Assembly (NCBI GenBank): GCA_002205965.3
Contig: NADL03000653.1
Coordinates: 1 to 64,000, forward strand
DNA length: 64,000 nucleotides
Direction: 5' to 3'
Origin: Kappaphycus alvarezii
Taxonomy: Eukaryota > Rhodophyta > Florideophyceae > Gigartinales > Solieriaceae
Shown here: positions 1 to 9,930 of the stretch, one piece after another
How positions within the stretch are numbered: position 1 is the stretch's first letter
How the letters are laid out: each line of letters opens with the position of its first letter
The notes under the pieces: generated by a model
What the model was told of the DNA's origin: nothing
Databases searched by the model: none
The model's input: only the letters and a program-made list of their open reading frames with translations
Translations under genes and position numbers: made by a program

Positions 1-195
1 AAAACAATACAATAATAACGGAAGCAGCCGGGGAAAAAGGTTTCAAACGGCGTTGGAGAATGCGGCTCGGTGCTCATATTAAAAGCATTCTTCAGGTACA
101 CGGTAGAGAACTTATTCGGACTGTTCTAAATTTATTCATAATTTGTCAAATATCGTAAACTACCGTATCTGCATCCCATTTTTTAGGGGTACTAA

Positions 196-890
196 TGACG
201 GTAAAATCGGCGGAGAGAGATATCCGGCGCTCACTATCTCAGAACGGAGGTGTTAAAAGCGACAAAAGTGCTACATAGTATAGTTCAGGATCAGGAAGTA
301 GTATATATGGATGAGACGCCAAGGGTCTACAATTGTGGTCAGATGGGACAGGCTCTACCATCTACCGTCACTAATAAATAGTAACAAGAACACTTACTGG
401 GTCAGAAGTTGACTGTCAACTTCGTTCCTACCCGAGTACTGCTTTCAAGTTGTCTCCCAACTTGCTTGAACTCTCTAGGAGGAAGCAGTCTACTCAGCTT
501 ATATAGACTTTTCGGATGACCAGAAAGTCTCAAGCAATCATACTATGAACAATAAAATGCATTAAAGGGAGTCGTGTGAACGAGATAGACTATTAGGAGA
601 AATTTCCGCAAGGTAAATATCTGGGTGCCATATCCATGCCCGCCACCCATCTACCAAGGTTGGAAATTGATGCGGCCGTTTTATAGACCTTTTATATTCA
701 CTCTTAGTATATATTAATGACAGTGGGTCTTAAAATAAAACATCAACCCATGAATTTGCCTTATTCATCCAAATTGAAAATATCTCTCAAATTCAGATAC
801 TCTACTGCAAAAATATCTTCTAAATTCCCATGCTGTATCCGAAATTGGTCCTTTTCTGGATTTTTTCTGGTTCAAGTTTAATGCACATCA
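196..890 (-). repeat. Solo type-A LTR of the gypsy family, diverged
   Basis: This stretch aligns end to end with the 719-bp LTRs of gypsy elements 1 and 2. It starts TGACGGTAAAATCGGCGG (intact copies: TGATAGGGGTAAATCG) and ends GCACATCA. It keeps the central AGCTTATATAGAC box and the two AAGTTG/CAACTT inverted repeats, and differs by many substitutions and indels, so it is older than the LTRs of the full-length copies. Read as a transposon it lies on the minus strand (TGATGTGC... to ...ACCGTCA). No gag or pol sequence flanks it, and no polypurine tract precedes its U3 end, so I call it a solo LTR. The flanks (actaa and gatac) do not form an obvious target duplication. Confidence 0.8.
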
Positions 891-1072
891 GATACCAACC
901 TAAAAGGCTGGAAGTAAACAGCGGCCTTCTCATTAACCAGCCTTGCAAGGGAGCTGCTCATTAAACTCCGCGAAGTCTCCCCTTACTGCGATGGGGCGAG
1001 TCGTCAAGTTTTACCTTTTGAGGGATGAGGGTGAAGCTCTGGCAAGCCACAGTGCGAGTTCGATAGGTACTA

Positions 1073-1155
1073 ACCTTTTTGAGTCGATCGTGGTTGTCTG
1101 TAAAACTTTAGGATAGATCGAATATATCTTTCAACAGTAGAAAAACCCTAAACTT
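1073..1155 (-). repeat. Short dispersed fragment, copy 1 of 3
   Basis: The reverse complement here reads ...TTTTTCTACTGTTGAAAGATATATTCGATCTATCC..., which parallels ...GTTTTACTCTTGGAAGATATATCCGGTCTATCC... at about 15.5 kb and ...TTTTTCTCTTGGAAGATATATCCGACCTATCG... at about 40.6 kb. The flanks are unrelated. Function unknown. Confidence 0.5.
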
Positions 1156-1237
1156 CACCCCTTTCCGTAAGGCACGAAATTAACCTTCCCTATTTGCAAA
1201 ATTCAGTAATCTTCTGGTGAGGACGAAGTGGGAGTCC

Positions 1238-1558
1238 TTAGAAGTTCCTTGATATGAGACGGGCGAAGTCTGGCCCCCCGGGCTGAACCCAGATTGAACG
1301 AGCGATTTGCCCGGAAAACCTCATCCTTTGATATCTGTTAGATTTCTTTATGTACAGAGGGAGGTCGAAGCATTCCTCACCGTCCTGTGACGATTCAGGA
1401 TGTTGATCATAGAGGGCATCGGATACTTTTTTGGTTGCGAGTAACACACCTAGTGAACCTAACGGCTGTGCAGGCTTCCCGTATGCTCCTTCTCGGGCGA
1501 GTATCTTTCCACGGCCGAAACCTGCCTGCTTTTGCTCGCGGTCTGTTATTTTTCGCAT
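1238..1558 (-). CDS. Unrecognised 106-residue reading frame
   Basis: This is an uninterrupted minus-strand frame of 106 codons with an ATG. Its composition is ordinary rather than low-complexity (for example LAREGAYGKPAQPLGSLGVL and ARSIWVQPGGPDFARL). I do not recognise a family. Downstream on the same strand, after frame changes, lies a segment reading about KIYSIYPKVLQTTTIDSKR, which resembles translated segments at 15.5 kb and 40.6 kb. The frame may therefore be part of a decayed element. It stops 13 bp from the type-B LTR end and could have been cut by that LTR. It could equally be a chance frame. Confidence 0.25.
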   Translation of the reverse strand: MRKITDREQKQAGFGRGKILAREGAYGKPAQPLGSLGVLLATKKVSDALYDQHPESSQDGEECFDLPLYIKKSNRYQRMRFSGQIARSIWVQPGGPDFARLISRNF

Positions 1559-1571
1559 AGTACGAGAGGTC

Positions 1572-2730
1572 TGATAGGGGTAAATCGTCGGTAGAAGAGA
1601 TACTCAGACCAAATTACCCCAAGAAGGAGGTGTTGCAAGCGACAAACGTGCTACCGTCGTATAGTTGAACGAACAGAAAGGGTTGGTTAAGGACGACAGT
1701 TGAGAGGGCTAAAAGCAAGTATAGAAGGAGCAAGTTCTACCACTGATTCTCTGTGACCAGCATAAGAAAAAATGGTTCTTGGATCTGAAGTTGACTCTCA
1801 ACTTCCAACTACTCGGGACTTGCCTTGAAGTTGTCTGCTTACTTGCTTGACCTGCACAAGAGAACGCTGTTTACTCAGCTTATATAGATTTTTTTGGCTA
1901 ACCCAAAAGTCTCAACCAAACATAATAAGAACCCAAAATGCATCAAATTTAATCTTGTGAACGAGAAAGACTAACAGCAGATACTATTAGGATAAATATC
2001 TAGATTTCTTCCGTAATTTATTAGTCCTCTATATCAGAGCCAAACAATTCCCCCAAAATATCCATTCCACCCAAGCAATCCCCACAAATATCCGCTAACG
2101 GCTTAAATTCTCTATTTCCTCCTGGGAGATATCTATACCACTAAAGTTGCTCCCATCCGGTTCCAGCGTCGGGACCACCTGTTCCATACTTTCCGGCCCC
2201 CTCCCCACCATTCCAGCACTTTCCATGTCTCCCTCCCCTCATCCTCCTCATCCTCCTCTTCATCCTTCTCTTCATCCTTGTCAGAACAGTCAGAGATAAA
2301 GATTACTCCCTCAGTCTCCCCTTCGTTCCCCACACCAGCTCCCCACCTTTGTACACTAGTGGCTCCCACATTTCCACCCAGACCTCCCCTTCATCCTCTT
2401 CTTCTGCCTCCTCTTCCTTCTCTTCCTCTACCTTCTCTTCCTCTACCTCTTCCTCTGTTTCTTCTACCTCCTAGAAGCAGTGCCGGCGGACCCACTCCCG
2501 AACGCGTTCCTGGTCTATTCTCCTGCAGTAATCATCATAATTGGTTGGTCCCTTGGCCATCGGGGCCAGCGCGTTGAGGGAGCGCCAGCCTCGAGATGAC
2601 TTGGCGATGGCTAGGGACGGGCGGAGGTTGGTCATGTTGAGGGTAAAAAAAAGTGAAACGATGGGGTAGTTGATGGCGGGGGGTTTTCCTCAACGACGTC
2701 GATTTCGAACTTTAAATAAGGCAACGTCTT
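1572..2730 (-). repeat. Type-B LTR, 3'-complete but truncated in U3
   Basis: It begins TGATAGGGGTAAATCG at 1572 and follows the LTRs of gypsy element 3 through the shared R-U5 region, including AGCTTATATAGA and the GAAGTTGACTCTCAACTTC hairpin. It then runs through the type-B U3 with its acidic reading frame. The U3 match fades after about 2720, where the U3 TATA-like box (TTTAAATAAG, 2711-2720) is still visible. The expected U3 terminus (TGTTAGGCGCAG on the minus strand) is absent, so the LTR is truncated on the right. I cannot fix that end more precisely by eye. Confidence 0.7.
2021..2635 (-). pseudogene. U3-encoded acidic protein, copy 1 (broken)
   Basis: On the minus strand an ATG at 2635 opens a frame starting MTNLRPSLAIAKSS, similar to the MNNLRPSVPISKN start in element 3's LTRs. 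It is followed by a conserved block, here MAKGPTNYDDYCRRI (element 3: GPTDADDYIRR), and then EWVRRHCF, ending in a TAG at 2473-2471. Beyond that stop, in frame, come long Glu-rich runs. Further on, after a frame change, comes the conserved tail: MESAGMVGRGPESMEQVVP, then ISQEEIE, and finally DILGELFGSDIED with a stop at 2023-2021. A TATA-like TATTTAAA lies about 78 bp upstream of the ATG. Function unknown; the tail resembles an acidic activation domain (inference). Confidence 0.6.
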
Positions 2731-2735
2731 CGAAA

Positions 2736-3171
2736 AGTTCCACGGCCTTGGACGAAATAAAATATGTGAGGCAATGCCGCAGCTTTGAATTTGTATAAAA
2801 TCAGGGCAATAACTAAAATCTGCTTGATAAAATGCCGGAACTGCATTTGGAGGACGAAGCAGATCACGAGTCGAAAGATATCTTTTTCGAAAAAGGAGGG
2901 CCAAATGCTCAAAGACAAAATAGAAGTGGAGTTGCACAGTGAGTTTGGATTCATGGGGAAAATTCGTTTCATGATTTTGTTTGTAAACGAAAATTGATGG
3001 GAAGAGTTTTTTTTGAAAACTCACAGGGAAAGAGAAGACAGAAGTTTGTGGAGAGGACCGCTCTCCTACAGAAAGGACCGTTTTGTAACAACAATATCGT
3101 TTGCAGAAAGGCATTTTCCCTAACGTTTGGAACTGCCCTGCATTCCATAATTCAATCCTTTCCTGCACTTT
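2736..3171 (-). other. Remnant of a non-LTR element reading into gypsy element 1
   Basis: Minus-strand codons immediately next to the left LTR of gypsy element 1 read MQERIELWNAGQFQTLGK. At 27.96 kb the non-LTR element of this window has MRERIELWNAGQFQTLWE. The DNA is similar over about 60 bp (3110-3171). Beyond it the minus-strand frame (to 2632) shows no further match I can support. I infer that gypsy element 1 abuts a remnant of non-LTR family 1. Confidence 0.5.
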
Positions 3172-3890
3172 TGATAGGGGTAAATCGTCGGAGAAGAGAT
3201 ACTTAGAACCAACTACCCCAAGACGGAGGTGTTGCGAGCGACAAAAGTGCTACCGTGGTATAGTTGAACAAATAAAAAGGAGTGTATATGGGAGAGAGTT
3301 GAGAGGGCTACAAGCAAGTATAAAAGGGGCAGGGTCTACCACTGATGCTCTGCGACCAGCTTAGGAAAAAGTTTTCTAGGGTCTGAAGTTGACTCTCAAC
3401 TTCCTACTACTCGGAGCTTGACCTGAAGTTGTCTGCCAACTTGCTTGACCTCTCAAGGAGGAAGCACTTTACTCAGCTTATATAGACCTTTCGGCTAATC
3501 CTAAAGTCTCAATCAAACATACTAAATACCATAAAACGCATTCACGGGAATCGTGTGAACCAGAGAGACCATTAGAAGATATTTCCTCAAGGTAAATATC
3601 TAGGTGCCATACCCATGCCAGCCACCCATCGGCCAGGGGTGGGAATTGATGTGGCCATTATATAGACCTTTCAGAGTCACTCGTAGTATCACCCACAACC
3701 TAGAACTGTACTGACATCCACTATGACAGCGTGTCCTAAAATAAAAAATCAACCGATGAATTTGCCACACTCACCCAAATTAAAAATATCTTGCAAATTC
3801 AAAAACTGTAAAAATATCTTCCCAGTTCCAATACTGTATACAATTATGGTCCTCATCTAAATTTTTTCGTGTGCGAATTTGCGCACATCA
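3172..3890 (-). repeat. 3' LTR of gypsy element 1 (type A)
   Basis: 719 bp, almost identical to the left LTR of element 2. It holds the shared R-U5 (left part on plus) and the type-A U3 (right part), with the AGCTTATATAG box between them. The type-A U3 has no long reading frame. Confidence 0.92.
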
Positions 3891-3904
3891 CGCCCTCCCG
3901 CTCA
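3891..3904 (-). other. Polypurine tract of gypsy element 1
   Basis: On the minus strand TTGAGCGGGAGGGCG directly precedes the 3' LTR start TGATGTGC. A purine-rich run at this exact place is the usual primer for plus-strand DNA synthesis. The same sequence adjoins the 3' LTR of element 2 at 41827. Confidence 0.7.
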
Positions 3905-3965
3905 AGACGAACGTCCCGGCTCGTCACTGCTCTTGTTGTTCTTGTGGGAGTTCTATCCATTCATC

Positions 3966-4289
3966 AGGGAGAGTATAGGGTTCACTATAAGGATATGGTA
4001 GTAGCTCATTTCCAATATGATGAGAGAGTGTGTACCGTGCGATGACCGGCTCATCTCCTTGGTCAAGAGTTTCGTAGATTCGGCGTATGGTTTCATAGTG
4101 TTCTCTAATGAGCTCCTCCCGTTTCACTTCTCCAAACCTTCCAAATGTGAGGTAGTAAACGTAGTATGCAAACTTTTCTGGCAACGGGTCCAGAAACGGG
4201 TATCTGAAGGAGAAAAAAACTCGCAACATAAGGACTGAGTCCTCACGAGTAAGGTGCGCCCCGTGAATGGTCTGGAAGCACATGCAAAT
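3966..4289 (-). other. Accessory domain, second copy (element 1)
   Basis: These codons (residues 479-586 of the 599-residue frame) include ICMCFQTIHG, LRVFFSF, TFGRFGEV and LLPYPYSEPYTLP. They align without gaps to residues 279-386, at a constant offset of 200. My hand count is 36 identities in 108 positions. The domain is rich in aromatic and aliphatic residues and looks globular. I recognise no family; it is not a chromodomain. Confidence 0.8.
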
Positions 4290-4565
4290 ACTAATGGCAA
4301 AAAAGGAAATTACTTCTGCTTCTCGAGGGTCCTCTGTCATTTCGCGAAGCCAACGTCTAATTGGTAGTCGTCCAATAATTAAGGATGCATAGTTTCCCCC
4401 TGGGAGACTAGGCGGTGTTTGAGGCGATCTTCTTGGCGATCTTCCTCGCTGCTCCCGACGCCTTGCCCTCTTCGATGATCCGCCCCGATCACTTGATGGT
4501 CCAGCTCGTATCATCATCACGGCCTCGGGAGGATCCTGGTCTTCGGCTGAGGTTGTATTTCTGAG

Positions 4566-4889
4566 CGGAGCAACGTAAGGTTCCCATAGAGGATATGGGA
4601 CCAGTCGATATTCCATATCAGGGGGCAAGCTGTAACCTCTCAGTCGCACATCTTGGTTGTTCTTGAGAAATACGTAAACTGGACGGATAATGTTCAGATA
4701 TGTTTGCGACAAGTCTCCGATAGCTACCATTCCATACCTCCCTATAGAGTAATGATATATGACTTCCACAAACTCTGGACCTGCTTCCGTGAACCTTCCG
4801 TTTTGGAATGAGAATAGAACTCTGATCAATAGTCGGAAATCTTCTTGAGGTAGCAATGGTCCGTTCAACGTACGAAAACATAGGCATAT
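4566..4889 (-). other. Accessory domain, first copy (element 1)
   Basis: These codons (residues 279-386) include ICLCFRTLNG, IRVLFSF, SIGRYGMV and LVPYPLWEPYVAP. The copy lies just after the integrase C-terminal region and before an Arg/Ser-rich linker. The same pair of domains is present in gypsy elements 2 and 3. Confidence 0.8.
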
Positions 4890-6183
4890 ATTAATGTAGA
4901 AATGGATGATTACGTGGAGTTCGTAGTAGTCACGCGTAATCGAGATGATCCATTCCCAGGCCCTTTTTCCTCCCATAGGAATCATTCTATAGTTAAAGAT
5001 GAGTATGCCTCGTGGTTGCGCATAGTCCTGTGTGAGAAGGAATTCTTCAGGCCTCTGATGGTAAGGGACCAGACGACGTGCATGGATTGCCCTCCTTGAT
5101 CTCTTCCCTGAGCTTGAACAGAGCTTATAATGCGGGTGTCTTTCCTCCGTGACGATGCAAGGGTTCGAGTACTTTGTTTGGAAAGCCGGCCACTTCACAG
5201 CCTGTTGCATTGCTTTTCCGTGTGCTACAAGTACTTTAGAGCCGACTGAGAAAGTTTGGACTGGAGGCTCTTCATCCTTATTTCTTGTCTGTGTTAGCGC
5301 GCGGTGTGATCTCCAGCTTTCGGTGGCCAATAGTTCGACCTCTCTACTCTCTTCATCGATAACATTTGTTTCCATATCTCTCTGTAACATTCTAGGAGCT
5401 CTTCCGTACATTAGCTCAAACGTGACCGTCCACTTCTTCCTCTTCTTCGCCGATAGCCGTATAAACTTTTGGTAAGGCATCTTCCCACTGGATTTCATTC
5501 TCGGACAAGTTTTCGATATTGATCGTTTGATGGTTCCAACCATCCTCTCCGCTTTCCCGTTTGACATAGGAGCATATGCGAGAACTGTCTTTAGCTGAAT
5601 ACCTTTTTCTTCCAAGAAACGAAGCAGTGAAGTTGCAGTAAAACAAAGTGCGTTATCCGAGATGATCCTTTTTGGAAGACCAAACGGTTCAATTATTTCT
5701 TTTTCGATGAATCTCAGGACCACTCAGCATTGGCCTCCTCAACTGCAACTGCTATTGGCCATCCAGTAAGATGTTCCACCCCTATAAGGAGATATTTGTT
5801 TCCGGAAGTGGGTTCCTTGAATGGGCCGGCAAAGTCAATTGAAAAGGTTTCAAAGAGACCGGAAACTGGAAAGCCTAGAGTTGTCTTATACTTTCGTATT
5901 GGCGTGAATTTTTGACAGTTGTCGCAGCTTTTCACGAAGTTATAGACGTCCTTATGGATACTGGGCCACCAGAATCTCTCAGTAACGAATTTCTTGGTTG
6001 TTTCGAGATCCCAATGCCCTAACTCATCATGAAAAGTCCTCAAGATCTTCATTCTTTCTTTCAAAGGGGCCACTAGTCGAGGACCGGCTTTCGTGTGTCG
6101 GAAGAGTTTCCCATTCCATAGTGTAAAAGCCTTTTGATTCCTACGTACCCAATTTCTGTGTTCAATATCAACCTTTCTCATTT

Positions 6184-7716
6184 CTAGTCCATCAGGAATT
6201 TAATTAGTCCGTCAATATTAGCTTCGTACTCGTTATTGTTCGGCACTTGCACCTCGGCAACTCCGACGATGTTCTCGGAAGCTTTTTCATTTGGAATCAG
6301 TGGATCCCTCAAGCGGGATAGGTAGTCGGCAGGCTGATTATTGCGTCCGGGCCTATACACAATTTCAAACCGATATTCTGCGAAAATGTCGAGCCATCGG
6401 GCCAAGCGGTGATGTACATCTTTCTTTTGGAATGCTGTCTTAAGTGCCTGGTGATCAGTTATCAAGACAAATTTCTCGAGTGATAAAAGGTATACGCGAA
6501 ACTTTTTCAGTGCGAAGACAACAGCGAGCGCTTCTTTTTCGCAGACTGAGTATCTCCTTTCCGCATCATTCAGAGTGCGACTTGCGAATTGAACCGGGTG
6601 TAGTCTTCCGTTTTCATCTTTTTGGGACAAAACGGCACCCAAAGACCGTTCTGAGGCATCTGTCTCCACAACAAATGGTCTCTTGAAATCTGGATACATG
6701 AGCACTGGGGGGACACATAGCTTATCTTTAAGCTCTTCAAATGCGGTTTGCATTTCCTTGTTCCATAAAAATTTTCCGTTCTTTGTTGTGCTGGCATGTA
6801 ACGGTGCTGCAGTCTTGGCGAAATCTTTGATAAATCTCCTGTAATATGAGGCCAGTCCTAAGAAGCTTCGAACCTCCGTCTTTGAAGCGGGCCTTGGTGC
6901 CAACTTGATTTTTTTCGTTTTCTCTGGATCCACTTTAATTCCCTCTTGATCGACGATATGACCGAGTAATTGGATAGACGTTTTCGCAAAGAAGCATTTG
7001 CTTAACTTAATTTTCAGGCTGTACGCAGCTATTTTCTCCACCACAGTCTTGACATGCGATATGTGCTGATCCAAGGTTTTTGAGAATATCACTACATCAT
7101 CGATATAAACTCTTGCAAATGGAAGTCCTTTCAAAACCTCGTTCATCATTCTTTGGAATGTAGCTGGGGCATTCATGAGACCAAAAGGCATCACTTCGAA
7201 CCTGAATGTACCGGCTTTGCTGGTAAAAGTTGTTTTTTCCTTGCATTTTTCATCCAATGGAATCTGCCAATAACCAGTGTAAAGATCAATTGAGGTGAAG
7301 TATCTCCCGTCCTTCAAGTCCTCGAGGATTTCCTCCATATTCGGAATCGGAAATCGATCGGGTATCATTCTCTGGTTCAGTTGTCGGTAATCGACGCAAA
7401 AACGCAGCTTTCCATCCTTCTTTGGTGCGACCACAACTGGAAATGACCATGGGGATGAAACTGGCCGAATGATATCATTTTCCAGCATACTTGTAACATT
7501 CTCTGAGATAAATTGGTCATATTTTGGCGGTTGACGTCTAGGCCTGTGGTAAATTGGTTGAGTATCGGTAAGTTCAAATGAGTGAGTGACCGGTACACTT
7601 GCTTGTCTTAAATCTGATACACTCCATGCAATTACTTCGGAAGATGCTAGCATGTCGGATATTTTCAGTGAGGCGGCGGCGGGAAGGTGCTGCACTTTTC
7701 CTTGGATTTCTGCCAT
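6184..7716 (-). CDS. Reverse transcriptase-RNase H, gypsy element 1
   Basis: This open 510-residue frame copies element RNA into DNA and degrades the template. Reverse transcriptase motifs appear in order: SPWSFPVVVAPKKDGKLRFC (about residues 88-107), FTSIDLYTGYWQI with the first catalytic Asp (about 144), MPFGLMNAPATFQ (about 176-188) and YIDD (204-207). RNase H follows, with ETDASERSLGAVLSQ, VCEKEALAV, LITDHQAL and the PADYLSRL end typical of gypsy RNase H. The apparent start is only the first ATG after a frame break. The protein would be cut from a polyprotein that continues upstream into protease (7950-8432) and downstream into integrase. It is about 98-100% similar to the matching part of element 2 by eye. 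Confidence 0.93.
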   Translation of the reverse strand: MAEIQGKVQHLPAAASLKISDMLASSEVIAWSVSDLRQASVPVTHSFELTDTQPIYHRPRRQPPKYDQFISENVTSMLENDIIRPVSSPWSFPVVVAPKKDGKLRFCVDYRQLNQRMIPDRFPIPNMEEILEDLKDGRYFTSIDLYTGYWQIPLDEKCKEKTTFTSKAGTFRFEVMPFGLMNAPATFQRMMNEVLKGLPFARVYIDDVVIFSKTLDQHISHVKTVVEKIAAYSLKIKLSKCFFAKTSIQLLGHIVDQEGIKVDPEKTKKIKLAPRPASKTEVRSFLGLASYYRRFIKDFAKTAAPLHASTTKNGKFLWNKEMQTAFEELKDKLCVPPVLMYPDFKRPFVVETDASERSLGAVLSQKDENGRLHPVQFASRTLNDAERRYSVCEKEALAVVFALKKFRVYLLSLEKFVLITDHQALKTAFQKKDVHHRLARWLDIFAEYRFEIVYRPGRNNQPADYLSRLRDPLIPNEKASENIVGVAEVQVPNNNEYEANIDGLIKFLMD

Positions 7717-7949
7717 TTGGCGCCCTTTTTCTTCTTGATTCTCAACCTCAAATTTTGAAGGACCTTTCCGGCGTGCTCACATCTTCAGATATGGAATCCG
7801 ATATATTCCTGTTTTCCTTGCAATTGTAATCTTCTTTCATGCTCCGAATTCCGTCCTTTGATTCGATATTATCGCAAAAAGAAACACATTCAGGTGTCAC
7901 ACCTACCCTAGAATTCCAGTCTTCATCTGTTTCAAACCCAGAATCATAA

Positions 7950-8919
7950 TCATCCCATGCCATGTTCATTGTCCCCGAGCGTACCCTTTCTCACTTCCGA
8001 AAGTGTTAGTTGGTTCGGAATCTTCGCTGTCATAGCTAGAAGTGAAATCTTCACTGTCGTCTCTCTTAGATCTTCCGGATGTGTGCTTTTGTCGAAATCC
8101 AGGGGCATCTTCACGTTTCTGCCGTCAACATTAACTGAAACGATTTGGTTGCCCAAGTCAATGCAGGTCCCTAGTCTTTCCATGGTAGGACAGCCAATGA
8201 TTGCATCGAAAGGGAGCTCCGGCATGACGAGAAAGTCTACATCAACTTTAGAGTCCCCAAAGAACACGGAAACCTTGTTAACAGTGCCCATGCATTTTGA
8301 GACGGTTCCATCCGCCACAGTTATTCTTCGAGTAGTTGGAATAATTTCAAGACCTAGATCTGTCACCAAAGTTTCTGAAATAAGGTTTGGAACAGCGCCC
8401 GAATCGAAAAGAGCTTGGGTTTGCATTCCCAATACTTTGACTGGTACTAGTTTAAGACGTCTTGGTGCTGTCGAGGCCGATTGAAGAAACAGTTTCTTAC
8501 CCTTAGCGGACTTATTAGACCTGATAATTTTTTGAGTTCTTTTCTCGCATCCTCTGCGTCGCCCCTCAAAAGTTGACCAAACGTTATCCCAGTTGGGGCC
8601 GATGCAAGCTCAGCCACCAAATTGTACTTCTTCACATATTCTAGTACGTCCTTCGGGATACTCTTAAATTTCTTACTCTTTCTCGTTTCTTGGCCGAAGT
8701 GTTTCCCACCCCTGGAACAACTTGATCAAGCCTCTTGGTTCGAGGAGGTACAGGTGCTGGGATATGCTCCAGCATTCCATAATCTAGCCTAGGTTTTTTC
8801 GACAAAACGTTCCCTTCCCCATCCCTTTTTGTCACATTAACTTGACTGATTTCTTCAGCGATGGATACATTACCGGCATCCGCCAACCTTTGATCCTTCC
8901 TGTTTTGTAAGATTTTCAT
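7950..8919 (-). pseudogene. Aspartic protease and gag-pol linker, gypsy element 1 (frameshifted)
   Basis: The minus-strand frame 7950-8432 holds a retroviral-type aspartic protease. The catalytic triad is ALFDSGAVPNLIS near its start, followed by a flap-like stretch and the FDAIIGCP segment that corresponds to the hydrophobic-Gly motif of such enzymes. Upstream, 8447-8635 and 8641-8919 carry the linker (KYNLVAELASAPTGITFGQL, and KRDGEGNVLSKKPRLDYGML) in other frames because of one-base indels. In element 3 the same sequence is continuous from the second zinc knuckle through protease into RT. Gag and pol were therefore probably one frame, with no programmed frameshift needed. Confidence 0.88.
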
Positions 8920-9841
8920 CTCTGGTCCTGACTCACTCCTCGCGTCCGATAAATTTGCCTTCTGTTGTCTTTAGACCAGCAGTTACTTTCATGATGCCCA
9001 TGTCGTCCGCACTTTCCACAACGAGTGTTTCTATGTGGATTATCAGGACACCTATTTGCAAAGTGTCCAGGCTTGTGACAGTAGGAACAGACTTCTGCGG
9101 CCTTGGGGGCCCCAGACTGGTTCTTCTTAATGGTAAGAGTAAGGCTTTCCAACTGCGAGGTTATCATGTCAAGTCGATTATCGAATCGGGTTTCCAACCT
9201 TTCTTCCAAGTTTTTGACATCGCTCCTGACTGATTCCAATGCTGCTGCGCTAGTAGCTGGCCTTTGATAATTCTTTTCAGGATGCACGATCGGCATAGAT
9301 GTACGGGTTTCCCTCGGTATTTCACTTAGTGACTGAAACGTCTCCGAATTTTTGACAAATTCTACTATGGTACCCTTCAGTTCATTAAAAGTGTGAGGGC
9401 CCTTGATGAGAAGGAAATCGGAGAGCCGCTTATCCCCCATCGCCGCCTTACGCAGCATTCCGTACTTGGCTTGGGCGTTGAACCCAGTCTTTTCATAGAG
9501 ATCACACAAGTATACCAATGAGCTTAACAAATCGTCGAAGTTGAGCCGGGCCTCTATGGCGGTACGAATCATCTCATCTGGTTCTACCTGCTTAGCATAT
9601 TCTTTCACAAGCCACTCACATACCTCACCGAAGTTACGCCCATTCCCGTTAAGAGACCACCCGTTGATAAACTTGGCCTTATATTTGTGCTTTGCGTCAC
9701 CATGAAGATAGGCGAAGATACTTTCGGCCTTCTCTTCATCGCTCTTCTCACGCATCACAACGTTGACATATGTATAGAGAAACTCCTCAACGTCTTCATT
9801 CTTGCCCCTGTGAACGTTATACGAGCAGCGTTGAGATCCAT
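8916..9841 (-). pseudogene. Gag, gypsy element 1 (one frameshift near the start)
   Basis: This is the structural protein that packages element RNA. The 280-residue frame has a helical capsid-like region (for example FAYLHGDAKHKYKAKFING and NFDDLLSSLVYLCDLYEKTG), a predicted coiled stretch (LESVRSDVKNLEERLETRF), and two CX2CX4HX4C zinc knuckles at about residues 224-237 (CSYCHKPGHFANRC) and 247-260 (CGKCGRHGHHESNC). In elements 2 and 3 the protein starts further upstream at MDLNAARITFTGGKNED. Here that ATG is at 9841, but a run of C is one base shorter (about 9804-9808) and the frame is lost. The start is 90 bp from the 5' LTR. Confidence 0.9.
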
Positions 9842-9910
9842 GATTACAGAAAAGAAATCCCCTCGAATGGTTCCCTAAGACTGCTCAACTCGAATACCTC
9901 GGGTGCAACC

Positions 9911-9928
9911 CCCTCCACAAGAGTACCA
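9911..9928 (-). other. Candidate primer-binding site, gypsy element 1
   Basis: Two bases after the 5' LTR end the minus strand reads TGGTACTCTTGTGGAGGG. A TGG-starting segment there is where the 3' CCA end of a tRNA normally pairs. The same sequence sits at the matching place in elements 2 and 3. It does not match the common initiator-Met primer site TGGTATCAGAG, and I cannot name the tRNA. Confidence 0.55.
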
Positions 9929-9930
9929 AA

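Larger units (their letters stand above)
891..1571. other. Spacer between two LTRs with a weak minus-strand coding remnant
   Basis: About 680 bp separate the solo type-A LTR from the truncated type-B LTR. The right half holds a 106-codon minus-strand reading frame (1238-1558). Around 1073-1155 the minus strand reads a short segment also present at 15.5 and 40.6 kb. I see no promoter, RNA gene or transposon terminus here. Confidence 0.4.
3924..6181 (-). pseudogene. Integrase and C-terminal accessory region, gypsy element 1 (frameshifted)
   Basis: This is the last part of the polyprotein, in two overlapping frames (5714-6181 and 3924-5723). The first has the zinc-binding N-terminus of integrase (FHDELGHWD, then CDNCQKF) and the first catalytic Asp (FSIDFAGPF). 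The second has the second Asp (ISDNALCF), the catalytic Glu (SNGKAERM), a basic GPY/F-like region ending near HARRLVPYHQRPEEF (about residues 150-227 of the second frame), and then about 370 further residues. Those hold two copies of an unrecognised domain (about residues 238-386 and 444-587) separated by an Arg/Ser-rich linker (SKRARRREQRGRSPRRSP). Breaks: a frame change near 5715, and a garbled stretch near 5420-5510 where element 2 reads smoothly. The frame ends in QEQQEQ and a stop at 3924. Confidence 0.9.

Noticed and set aside
1554..1564. AGTACGAGAGG, like the sarcin-ricin loop of large ribosomal RNA
   Set aside because: Only 11 bases agree. The flanks do not look like rRNA, and a protein-like frame and an LTR edge adjoin it.
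2278..2577. Pro/Leu-rich plus-strand frames over the LTR repeats (also 57461-57703 and 49897-50400)
   Set aside because: They are the reverse reading of the (GAG/GAT)n acidic tract. The minus frame is the one kept between copies.
196..2730. A single element with a type-A LTR at one end and a type-B LTR at the other
   Set aside because: The 680 bp between them has no primer site, purine tract, gag or pol, and the type-B copy is truncated.
8916..8919. Programmed frameshift between gag and pol
   Set aside because: Element 3 reads from the second zinc knuckle through protease into RT in one frame. The overlap in element 1 comes from a one-base loss.
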